NCBI RefSeq assembly: GCF_008806345.1
Contig: NZ_VZZJ01000024.1
Coordinates: forward strand, 1 to 64,000
Reading direction: 5' to 3'
DNA: 64,000 bases
Origin: Methylobacterium planeticum
Lineage (GTDB): Bacteria; Pseudomonadota; Alphaproteobacteria; Rhizobiales; Beijerinckiaceae
The translations under genes were made by a program, and so were the position numbers. This document shows positions 50,687 to 58,805 of the stretch, one piece after another; the stretch's first letter is position 1, and every line of letters begins with the position of its first letter. Under the pieces are notes generated by a model. It did not search any database. It saw only the letters and a list, made by a program, of their open reading frames with translations, and was not told the origin of the DNA.

Positions 50687-50907
50687 GCACCCTGCCGTGT
50701 CGGGAGAGGGATCGGGCCGCTCCGAGCCATGACCGCCGCCGGACTTGGACAGCGGATCGAGATCCCGGAGCGGGCGGCCTCCGGAAGGATCGCTTCCTCC
50801 GCGTCTTCGGGTCTGCGATCGGATGCACGCAGCATGGCCTTGTTCCTTCCGTTCGTCGCGAGGCAAGCGGATTTCAGGGTCCCGGGACGGCGGCGCGCCG
50901 AACCGGA

Positions 50908-51648
50908 TCACGCGACGCTCGTCCCCTCCAACTCACCCATGGTCTCGAAAGCAGGCGGCAGGTCGTTACAGGAAAGCTCCTGGGCTTTGCGGAAATCGTC
51001 GGTGTGCCCGATGTCGAGCCAGAAGCCGTCGTGCTGGAAGGAGAACACCGGCGCCCGGTGAGCGAGGAGCCGCAGGATCAGATCGTCGAAGCCGTAGGGA
51101 ACTTCGCGGGGAATGTAGCGGATCACGCTCGGCTGCAGACAATAGATGCCCATGCTGACGAAATGCGTGAGGTGCGGTTTCTCTCGAAACCCCTGGATAC
51201 ACGCGTTGGGGAGGCCGTCCAGCACTCCGAAATCGAGCTTCGTCTGCCGCGCAACGGTCGCGATCGTGACGGCCGCTTCCATCCGATGGTGGAAGCCGAT
51301 CATCCGGGAGAGATTCAGATCCGTCAGGACATCTCCGTTCAGGACGATGAAGGGTTCATCGAGGATGTCGCGCAGGAGCGATAATTGCCCGATCGTGCCG
51401 AGCGGTTCGGTCTCCTCCGTGTAGGAGATGCTGATGCCCCAGGCTGAACCGTCGCCGAAAAGCGTCTTGATGAGGCAGCCGAGGTATCCAGTCGTGATGA
51501 TGACCTCGGAGATGCCGTTCCGACGAAGCCAGCCGATCAGCAGTTCCAGCACCGGACGCGAGCCGACCGGCATCAGCGGCTTCGGGAGGACCATTGCGTA
51601 CGGCATGAGACGACGAACACGTCCGCCGCACTGGATGATCGCTTTCAT
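50908..51648 (-). CDS. Sugar-phosphate nucleotidyltransferase-like protein with altered signature
   Basis: A 246-residue protein of the RmlA/GalU type, opening KAIIQCGGRVRRLMPYAMVL then PKPLMPVGSRPVLELLI. The family signature is GGxGTRLxPxT; here the second glycine and the Thr are replaced (GGRVRRL), which should weaken nucleotide binding. Downstream parts are normal: VIITTGYLG, PFIVLNGDVLTDLNLSRMIG (metal aspartate), GFREKPHLTHFVSMGIYCL and FWLDIGHTDDFRKAQEL. ATG 51648 is used. It may be inactive or regulatory, or on its way to loss like the flippase remnant beside it. Confidence 0.8.
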   Translation of the reverse strand: MKAIIQCGGRVRRLMPYAMVLPKPLMPVGSRPVLELLIGWLRRNGISEVIITTGYLGCLIKTLFGDGSAWGISISYTEETEPLGTIGQLSLLRDILDEPFIVLNGDVLTDLNLSRMIGFHHRMEAAVTIATVARQTKLDFGVLDGLPNACIQGFREKPHLTHFVSMGIYCLQPSVIRYIPREVPYGFDDLILRLLAHRAPVFSFQHDGFWLDIGHTDDFRKAQELSCNDLPPAFETMGELEGTSVA

Positions 51649-51998
51649 AGATCGGCTCCACCCCCGCGGCGGCACACCGGAGGTCTGACAACTGGCAATA
51701 TAACCCACAGGATCAAATCACCATAATCCCACGGCATGTCACTTAAGGACTAAACCCATTGCCTCAATGTTTCCAGCAAGATTGGGAAAGATCGTCATCC
51801 TCAAGTCTAGGGAGACTGAATGACATAAAGTTTCTGTAGCAGTGGATCGTGCTATCGACCCCCTGGCGACGTCCCTCTCCGCAGTCCCATGCGGCATGCC
51901 GTCGTTGAGCCGGGATGCGCCGTCATCGAGGGCCCGGAGGGCGCCGGACGACGGTGTGCACGTTCAACGGAGAGGTCCCGACCGAGACCGATCTCGCC
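51649..51998. other. Intergenic, mixed base composition
   Basis: About 350 bases; the first 190 are AT-rich and probably hold the promoter of the nucleotidyltransferase operon. No gene, repeat or RNA recognised. Confidence 0.4.
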
Positions 51999-53084
51999 TC
52001 ATTCCGCTTGGGTATCGAAGATGGGCACGACCTTTCGCCCCCCGATCCCGATCCCCGTCGCACGCACATCTCGCCACTGCGCAGGAGATGTCTTGAGCGG
52101 TTGGTCGCCGCGGCGGTCGTACACGATGAAAGAGGCGTCGCGGCCGTCGACCAAGTCTATCGCCGCGGGATCCACCGCGAGGCTGACGGATACGCCGCTG
52201 ACCAATCCCGTGACGCCGGCGGGTGGGCTCTGGGCGAAATGGACGAGGTTGCCCCATCTGAGCTCACCCGAGATCCGCGCGCCGATCCGCACGTCCGATG
52301 TGTCGCGCTCGTATCGGTGAACCACGATGCAGCCATCGGATCCTACGCTGTTGGCATCGCCGCGGATCGAGAGGTCGGCGCGGTGGCCTGTCACTCCGTA
52401 GCAAAAGTAGGCGCGGCGGCAGTTGGATGCCTGCATCGTGCAATCGACGTCATCTCCGTTCTCTTGGAAACAGGCGCCGTAGTAGCAATCGTTCGCGACG
52501 ACGTCGGTCAGGCCGATCCTGCTCACTCTGCCTCTGGGATGGGTACCGCTGCAGATGAAGAGGGCAACCGCCGAATCCGCCTTGAGCTTGGTCAGCGCGA
52601 TCTCGCCCGACGGGCCTGCGCTGCCGTCGACGTAGATCAGCACTGCACCCTGCCAATCGATCCGCGGGCGGAATCCGAAATCTTGAAGTTGCAGGTCCGA
52701 GACACGGATGCGATGGGAGTTCTGTATCAGGAAAATCGGCGCAATGCTGGCGACCGTGTCGCAAGAGAGCCGCGCGTTGTTCCCGATGATTGCGACGTCG
52801 GTCGCGTAATTCAGCACGAACGGCGGGGCGCCGGCTTCGATCGGCCCAAGCTTGTATGTTCTGTTGGCACCGAAGACGAAATTCCCTCCGCCGCGCTGGT
52901 CCCAAGCGGCGAACGCCTTCTGCAGCACCTGACGGTCGGTCATGTATTCACGGCGGAAGCTCTCGACCTCGACGGTGCGCAGAAGCGACGCAGGCGCTTC
53001 TGCAGAGCGCGCCGCGAACGGAGCGCTCAGGACGAGCGCACAGACCTCGCGGCGGAGAAACAGGGCGTGGCGCGGCCTCGTCAT
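51999..53084 (-). CDS. Exported right-handed beta-helix protein
   Basis: A 361-residue protein with a signal peptide (LFLRREVCALVLSAPFAARSAEA). The body has repeating strand-turn units typical of pectate-lyase-like beta-helices: VAIIGNNARLSCDTVASIAP, RIRVSDLQLQDFGFRPRIDW, RVSRIGLTDVVANDCYYGA and DVDCTMQASNCRRAYFCYG. Cysteines occur in pairs and could form disulphides in the periplasm. It is probably a polysaccharide lyase or hydrolase, or a polymer-binding protein. Catalytic residues are not identified. Confidence 0.7.
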   Translation of the reverse strand: MTRPRHALFLRREVCALVLSAPFAARSAEAPASLLRTVEVESFRREYMTDRQVLQKAFAAWDQRGGGNFVFGANRTYKLGPIEAGAPPFVLNYATDVAIIGNNARLSCDTVASIAPIFLIQNSHRIRVSDLQLQDFGFRPRIDWQGAVLIYVDGSAGPSGEIALTKLKADSAVALFICSGTHPRGRVSRIGLTDVVANDCYYGACFQENGDDVDCTMQASNCRRAYFCYGVTGHRADLSIRGDANSVGSDGCIVVHRYERDTSDVRIGARISGELRWGNLVHFAQSPPAGVTGLVSGVSVSLAVDPAAIDLVDGRDASFIVYDRRGDQPLKTSPAQWRDVRATGIGIGGRKVVPIFDTQAE

Positions 53085-53093
53085 CTCGGCCCT

Positions 53094-53110
53094 CTATACA
53101 GGCTGTATAG
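53094..53110. promoter_or_regulatory. 17-base perfect palindrome before the exported beta-helix gene
   Basis: CTATACA-GGC-TGTATAG, a perfect seven-base inverted repeat with a three-base centre, ten bases before the start codon, in an AT-rich promoter-like stretch. It may be an operator or a 5' hairpin next to the ribosome site. Confidence 0.5.
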
Positions 53111-53666
53111 GTATGCGGATTTGCAAATATTCGCACGCCGATTTCGCATTTTGTTTTCGCTATAATCTGGGCGAATTTAACGATTCTCTCCTCGCTGGCA
53201 AGCATGGAATCCTCTACACGCGGTAAAGGTCCGCTTCCATACGGTCGCCTTGCTTCCGAGCGCAGTGCGCGTGCATCCCGGACAATCTTCGGCCGTGCCG
53301 ATGCTGCCGGCGGCTGAATCCGGTCTCCGTACCGGATCGCTCAAGCCGCTCAACGCGTCTCAGCCAATGGCCTGCAGCGCGTCGGTGATCCGACAGAGAG
53401 CTGCCCCCCCACTGAATTCCGGAAGGATCCGAGCCTGGGGATCGGCAGCGGCACTGGACCGCCTGCTTCGTTCAGACCAAGGTCACGAGACAGGTCGACC
53501 AAGGCAGGCAGACGTGGACGCGCAGGAATTACCTCGCGGAGCGTTTCTAGCAGGATGGTCGACGCGGGAGAGTCGAGAAGGCCTGCGCAGGCTGGGGTGC
53601 GGTTTGCCGAGGGGCGGGCGCGGGCCCGGGATATCCGACCGGCGGAATCAACGGAGAACAGGATCG
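53111..53666. other. Divergent intergenic region
   Basis: About 555 bases between the exported beta-helix gene and the phosphatase. The first 110 bases are AT-rich with TATAAT-like sequence near 53160-53166, a plausible promoter on either strand. The rest is GC-rich with no supported gene; the long frame upstream of the phosphatase has shadow-like composition. Confidence 0.4.
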
Positions 53667-54464
53667 GTGACAAACCTTCGTGCGAAATGGCTTCGTCGAC
53701 TACGCCCTTCCGAGCGATCCCACTCTGTTCCGGACACGCGCCGGGTCTATGTGATCGGCGATATTCACGGCCGTGCGGACCTACTCGTTCAAGTCCTGAA
53801 CTCCATCGCGGCGGATCTGACGGATCGACCGATCGAGGAGCCGGTCATCATTCCGCTCGGCGACTATGTCGATCGCGGGCTCGGTAGCCGGACCGTGCTC
53901 GACATCCTCACGGCAGGATCATTGCCGGCTCGCTGCATTGCTCTGCGCGGCAACCACGAACGCATGCTGCTCGATTTCCTTGCCGAGCCTGATCGCGGAA
54001 TCGACTGGATCCGGAACGGGGGCCTCGAAACCCTCCATTCCTACGGGATCGATATCCGCGCCGTCCGTCGCGGACACGGGTACGGCGAGGCCGCGGCGGC
54101 TCTGCACGCGAAGCTGCAGCCGCTCCACCTGGGCTTCCTCGAACGCACGCTCGCGGGCTGTGAGATCGGAGACTATTTTTTTTGCCATGCAGGCGTCCGT
54201 CCCGGCATACCCCTCAGCGACCAAGAGGAAGATGATCTGCTGTGGATCAGGGAGCCTTTTCTTTCCGCAAAGCACGATTTCGGAAAGATGATCGTGCACG
54301 GCCATACGCCGGTCGATCGACCAGCGATCCTTCACAACCGGATCAATATCGATACGGGCGCGTATATCTCGGGAAAACTCACTTGCCTCGTCCTCGAAGG
54401 CTCTCGGCAGACGTTCCTCGACACGAGAGCAATTTCCGCTGAAGTTGCTGCTGGCTCGGCGTGA
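53667..54464 (+). CDS. PPP-family metallophosphoesterase (serine/threonine phosphatase-like)
   Basis: A 265-residue protein from GTG 53667. Motifs of the PPP family: YVIGDIHGRADLL, IPLGDYVDRGLGS, ALRGNHERMLLDF, FFCHAGVRPGIPL and MIVHGHTPVDRP, giving the full two-metal site. It resembles bacterial PrpA/ApaH-like enzymes that dephosphorylate proteins or dinucleotides. In a polysaccharide locus that encodes a tyrosine autokinase it could take part in phosphorylation control, though PPP enzymes usually act on serine/threonine. It is convergent with the flippase gene. Confidence 0.88.
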   Translation: MTNLRAKWLRRLRPSERSHSVPDTRRVYVIGDIHGRADLLVQVLNSIAADLTDRPIEEPVIIPLGDYVDRGLGSRTVLDILTAGSLPARCIALRGNHERMLLDFLAEPDRGIDWIRNGGLETLHSYGIDIRAVRRGHGYGEAAAALHAKLQPLHLGFLERTLAGCEIGDYFFCHAGVRPGIPLSDQEEDDLLWIREPFLSAKHDFGKMIVHGHTPVDRPAILHNRINIDTGAYISGKLTCLVLEGSRQTFLDTRAISAEVAAGSA

Positions 54465-54472
54465 AAGAGGAT

Positions 54473-54496
54473 GGTCGGTTCCCCCATCAACCGACC
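54473..54496 (+). terminator. Hairpin after the phosphatase gene
   Basis: GGTCGGTT, loop CCCCCATC, AACCGACC: an eight-base perfect stem nine bases after the stop codon. No T-tract follows, so it may terminate weakly or only protect the message. Confidence 0.5.
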
Positions 54497-54753
54497 TGCG
54501 TCAGTGGACCGTGGCCTGCGTCCGAGCGGCCAGTTCACGCCGTATAGCCGGCGCTCTCCGCATCCTCGCTGAGCATGCGCTCGATGGTGCGCGGGGGCTC
54601 GGCCGTAGGCAGGGGGCATCAGCACCCGCTCGATCAGCTCCTCGCGGCTCAGCTGCCCGAGATCGCTCCGGCTCATCTCGCGAGAAGAATCAGCGAAATC
54701 CGCGTCGCGCGACAGAGTGGGCAGTCGCAATTGTTGAATACGATCCGCACGCC

Positions 54754-56064
54754 TTACAAGTCGAAGTACCAGCGTGCGTAGAAGCGCATCAGCAAATGGT
54801 ATGCTGCAACACTCAGCGCTGTTGCTACGGAGATGCCGATGACACCAAAATAGAATCCCAATACAAATGCAGCCGCGATATTGACGATGGCTGTCATCCA
54901 AGTGATTCGCGATAGCGCCTTCTCATGTCCCGTCATGGAGAGAAGCATGCCGATCGGACCACATGCAGCGTTTAACAGATAACCTGTCGAGATGATGACC
55001 AAGATAGGCTGCGCAGCAGCGTAGGATTTACCGAACAACAGAGTCAATATCTCACCGCCGGCCAATGAGAACAAAATAGTTATTACAAGATTGAAAACAA
55101 AAGTTATAGCTTGAACAATCCTAAATATCTGCTTCACTCGAATAGAATTTCCATCCGCATGAAACTTCGCGATATAAGGTGACGCGACATTCTGAATTAC
55201 CTGAAGTGCAAAAGTGCTTACAATCGCGCTTTGAGCGCCAATCCTGTAGAGGGCGACGTCCGCCGAAGTTCCGATGACCCCGACGACGACCGTGTCGATC
55301 TGCGCGTTCAACAGCAACGCGATATTGGCGATCAGAAATGGCAATCCCGCTCGTCCGAGCGTCAGCATGCTTGATCGAGAACAACTTCTGTGGGGCGCGC
55401 GTGCTTGCGAACCGCGTTTCAGCCATACCGCCGCGCAGAAAACCGCCAAGGCGTTTGCTGCAATCTGGAAAGCAAGAGCATTCTGGGATGTCGGCTGCGC
55501 CCAATGCAGGCTCAGAAATGCCGCGCCACCGAGCATGACGACAGGAGCGACGAAGAATTCGGCGAGTTGTGCTCGGAAAAGCTCGCGCTTACCGACGAGC
55601 GCAGCAGCCAGGATTCGGGAGAGTGTGCCCAGCGGAAGCAGAATAATCAACAACAGCAAGGAAGCATATTCACCTTCTCCGCCGAAAAGCGCTGAAACGT
55701 TCAGTACTAAACCAATTAGTGCAGCGACCAGAAGGCTACTTGCCATCACAAGCAAGACAGCGTCGCGGATGATGGCGCCCTGATCTGTGCTGATAGTATC
55801 TTGATCGACGCGAGCGACCTCTCGCACAAGCAGTGTGGGTAAGCCAAGTTCAACGAGTGTTCTAATGGCCAACGCAATTGCGATAACCAAGCTATAGATA
55901 CCGAATTGTTCTATTCCGAGACACCGGGCAAGCAACGCCGTAGAGACCAACGTGATCACGCGATTAGCGGCCGACAAAATCAACCCAGACATTGAGCCGC
56001 TGATGAGGGCCCGTGCCGTGTCGCTCCGGACGACCCACATATGCAGAAGGCCTGCCACGGTCAT
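54754..56064 (-). CDS. Wzx-like polysaccharide flippase (MATE/MOP superfamily)
   Basis: A 436-residue membrane protein with about 12-14 helices. It has ISGSMSGLILSAANRVITLV at the N-terminus, LGIEQFGIYSLVIAIALAIR, LVREVARVDQ, LVGKRELFRAQLAEFF and LVIISTGYLLNAACGPIGML, typical of Wzx/RfbX-type flippases. It moves the lipid-linked repeat unit to the periplasmic face. It is clearly AT-richer than its neighbours, pointing to transfer from another genome. A decayed GC-rich relative lies at 49991. The start may be ATG 56064 or 56040; ribosome sites are weak for both. Confidence 0.85.
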   Translation of the reverse strand: MTVAGLLHMWVVRSDTARALISGSMSGLILSAANRVITLVSTALLARCLGIEQFGIYSLVIAIALAIRTLVELGLPTLLVREVARVDQDTISTDQGAIIRDAVLLVMASSLLVAALIGLVLNVSALFGGEGEYASLLLLIILLPLGTLSRILAAALVGKRELFRAQLAEFFVAPVVMLGGAAFLSLHWAQPTSQNALAFQIAANALAVFCAAVWLKRGSQARAPHRSCSRSSMLTLGRAGLPFLIANIALLLNAQIDTVVVGVIGTSADVALYRIGAQSAIVSTFALQVIQNVASPYIAKFHADGNSIRVKQIFRIVQAITFVFNLVITILFSLAGGEILTLLFGKSYAAAQPILVIISTGYLLNAACGPIGMLLSMTGHEKALSRITWMTAIVNIAAAFVLGFYFGVIGISVATALSVAAYHLLMRFYARWYFDL

Positions 56065-56523
56065 TGTTGGTTTGCCGATCAAGGTGCGCGCAGTCCGAAA
56101 TGAGGATATTGCAGCTCATCGCCGAGCGAGGTGGAAGCGTAAGCGAGTCCGAGAGACACGGCAAAGTCCTCTTCTTCGCCAATTACGCCCAACTTCAGGA
56201 GTCACCATAGCCCAACGGCATGGCAACAAGGTAGTAACCCAGATTTTCAGCACAGTTCGAGCATCAACGGTTTATCTCAGTCAATGCATCAAAGCCTAAG
56301 TATTTATCCGTCACTTCGGGTATTTTTGACTGTCACTTCCACAAGAGGACTCGCTCGGATCCATTCTGAGCGGGGCAAAAGAACCGGCGGTCATTGCCGG
56401 GCGCAAGCGGAGACCGCGACCCATCTCGGCGGCCGGCCTCGCTTCCGCGCTCGATCGTCTCGGACGATGCCGAAAGCCGAACGCAAAGACAGACGCATTC
56501 TCTTCGAAGCCGTTATCGTGACA

Positions 56524-57339
56524 TCACATGCGTTTGAACAGGTATTCGTCGCAGCCTGAAGCAAGAAGGCCGTGGCGCTTGCCGGAAGCGAGATTTTGAC
56601 GCACGTGGGCAAAGCCGAGCTTGGAAATGAATGATTGAATTTCCTCTGGAGTGGCTGACTCGTACGGGTATCCACCGAGCCAGTCGTGGATGTCGTGGCC
56701 TCGATCCATGCCGCGGGAGTTATATTGCTTGGCTAGCGTGAAGGGGTTGCGTCGTGTAGCCAGAGCGGTGATCGTAAAGTACCAGACATTATAAATCGCC
56801 CTGATACAGGCTTGTACGTAACTGGGCGCTCGGGAGTAGAAAGCCTTTTCGATGCGCCAAAAGCCGCACATGGATGTTTTTGCGTAGATTGCGATGGCAA
56901 AAAAGCCACCTGGCTTGACGCGCATCGCTGCTTCTCGAATGGCACGCCACATGTCGCCGGTGTGATGGAGCACCCCCCAACTGTACACCACGTCATACTG
57001 ATCTTCGGTGGATTCGAAAACGCTCATCACTTTGGCGGACCAGGGTACGGCCCCACCCGACAATCTTTCCTCGAGCAACATTCTGGTCGCTGCAATGGAA
57101 TTTGCATCGATGTCGACTGCCATGATCGACGCAGCGCCCAGTCGAGCAGCAGCTAGAGATGACAGACCTGATCCGCTTCCAATGTCGAGAAACGATTTTC
57201 CCGCCAATTCTTCGCGTCTGAGAAGACGTTGCATGTCTGCTTCCGCCGCTGCTATGCGCTGATGGTCAACGAGCTTGACAAAGGACTGCCAATTCTCGCC
57301 GAACGCGAAATGCGTCTCAGCCTGGAGCAAGTGACCCAT
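56524..57339 (-). CDS. Class I SAM-dependent methyltransferase
   Basis: A 271-residue protein: SFLDIGSGSGLSSLAAARLG (motif I), IMAVDIDANSIAATRMLL, QYDVVYSWGVLHHTGDMWRA and MRVKPGGFFAIAIYAKTSM. The C-terminal region GYPYESATPEEIQSFISKLG is common in sugar methyltransferases of polysaccharide loci. GAGGG five bases before 57339 favours this ATG over 57342. Like the flippase downstream it is AT-richer than the genome average, so both may have been acquired together. Confidence 0.85.
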   Translation of the reverse strand: MGHLLQAETHFAFGENWQSFVKLVDHQRIAAAEADMQRLLRREELAGKSFLDIGSGSGLSSLAAARLGAASIMAVDIDANSIAATRMLLEERLSGGAVPWSAKVMSVFESTEDQYDVVYSWGVLHHTGDMWRAIREAAMRVKPGGFFAIAIYAKTSMCGFWRIEKAFYSRAPSYVQACIRAIYNVWYFTITALATRRNPFTLAKQYNSRGMDRGHDIHDWLGGYPYESATPEEIQSFISKLGFAHVRQNLASGKRHGLLASGCDEYLFKRM

Positions 57340-57711
57340 CATTCCCTCGTCAGCGGCCTGCTTCGCAGAACTCCTACACCTGTTGCAGATTAATCAGTTT
57401 GAAGGCGCGTGATAGGTGTTCCTTGATTGGGTTTGCCTGCGTACCTAACGCGCATTGAGCGAGCATTCAGGGTGCCTCGGAAGATGTGGCCTGAGTGCTT
57501 CGGCGAGATCCCATGACAGCCAAAGCCTGCAGAGCGGCTTGGAGTCGGAACTCCTGCCCGCGACCGCCAATGAGGCTGCTCCGGGATGATTCCGTTGAGA
57601 AACTCGGTGGTGGTCATATCGGCGGCAAGCGGGACCGGCAATTGTCCTGTCGCAGGGGCGTTTCAAGCCGGTCAAGCCGGACTCGGCTGCGGGATCGGAT
57701 GAAGGTGGGAA

Positions 57712-57821
57712 TACCCCCAGGTTGTGGGCGATTGCAGCGAGGTAGAACTCGTCATGGCTCCGCTCGGGTCTCGCAACCGGAGGCGATCCGGCTTCAGGAT
57801 GCGCTTGACGACGACCATACC
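57712..57821 (-). mobile_element. IS1182-family transposase remnant (frameshifted C-terminus)
   Basis: On the minus strand, GMVVVKRILKPDRLRLRDPS runs to SGA and then, in another frame, HDEFYLAAIAHNL. Together they match the conserved C-terminus of IS1182-type transposases (KRILKPDRLRLRGPSGAxDEFxLAA). The rest of the gene is not visible. It records a past insertion next to the acquired flippase and methyltransferase genes. Confidence 0.65.
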
Positions 57822-58624
57822 GGTGACGACTGCCGCTGCCCGGCGGCCTGGGTGCTGACCAAGATCGCCGCTCTATTCAACGACCGGCGAGCCGACATAT
57901 CGCGCGAGCAAATTCGACTGCGCGCCATACCCGCTGAAGGCGCGACGCTGCCCGAGACGTACGCCTCCACCGGACCTGGGCTGCGATGCCATTCGCACTT
58001 TCGGGCAGCCGCGACTCAGTCATGAGGATCGAGGGGAGGGAGGTCGAGAGCGTTGACCCGGTGGCCGCCGTGGCCTGCCTCTCCGGTCGTCAGATGGCGC
58101 TGCGCAAGACGGGCGATGCAGCGATCAGGGTGCTCGCGGACGACCCGCACGCCTCCGCCGTCCTGCTTGCCTACGAGATTCCAGATGCGCACGTCGAGAG
58201 GCCATCCGACCATGCAGACTTCGGCACGACCAGGCGGGCTGCCCGGCAGCCCGCTGATCCAGAGCGAGTCCGGCCAGAGGAGCCGGCACAGCGGCAGCTT
58301 CGATGCGCGAAAATCTGCCCGATGTGACGCGCGGCTGCCATTGTCCGATCCGCCATCCGCGATCACCCGCGTTCATAAGAACATAAGCCTCGACCCAAGA
58401 CTTCCAAGATTTTGATGCCTGGGTACAAGTCGGTACAATATACTGCATAAATAACGGCAACCGTACGATTCCGTGCATAAAAACTGTACGCTTTCTAGCA
58501 GAATTTCAGCGTTTGCCACATTGTAGCCCGATTCAGGCACTGTATCGGAATGCATAGCTTTGCCGCGACGGAAATTCGTTTCAGGCAGATTTTCCTGAGC
58601 TGAGCTTGCGTTAGAACCGGCTTG
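57822..58624. other. Intergenic, no gene recognised
   Basis: About 800 bases. Frames on both strands at 57850-58370 give no known motif; GC is high until about 58370 and then falls abruptly, so the second part is probably the promoter region for the beta-helix gene. Other IS fragments may be hidden here. Confidence 0.35.
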
Positions 58625-58663
58625 TGACCGATATCAAGTCCTGAACTTGTTATATATCGGTCA
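58625..58663. promoter_or_regulatory. Nested palindromes upstream of the beta-helix gene
   Basis: An outer repeat TGACCGATAT (58625-58634) and ATATCGGTCA (58654-58663) encloses an inner repeat CAAGT-CCTGA-ACTTG (58635-58649). Both are perfect. The element lies about 140 bases before the gene in an AT-rich region. It is probably a two-site operator or a regulator dimer pair. Confidence 0.6.
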
Positions 58664-58805
58664 TTTAATCTTGAATTAAAACATCACAGTACTGGCGAAA
58701 ACATCGCTCTGGCGGCGACATGCTTAAACTCGCCCGTTATAAACACATCCAATACACTAGCCATAGCTGTTTCTCGACAATAGATCGTCGATAGAAGGAA
58801 ATATG

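Noticed and set aside
53250..53666. N-terminal extension of the phosphatase frame
   Set aside because: The extra 139 codons have shadow-like composition; family similarity starts near GTG 53667.
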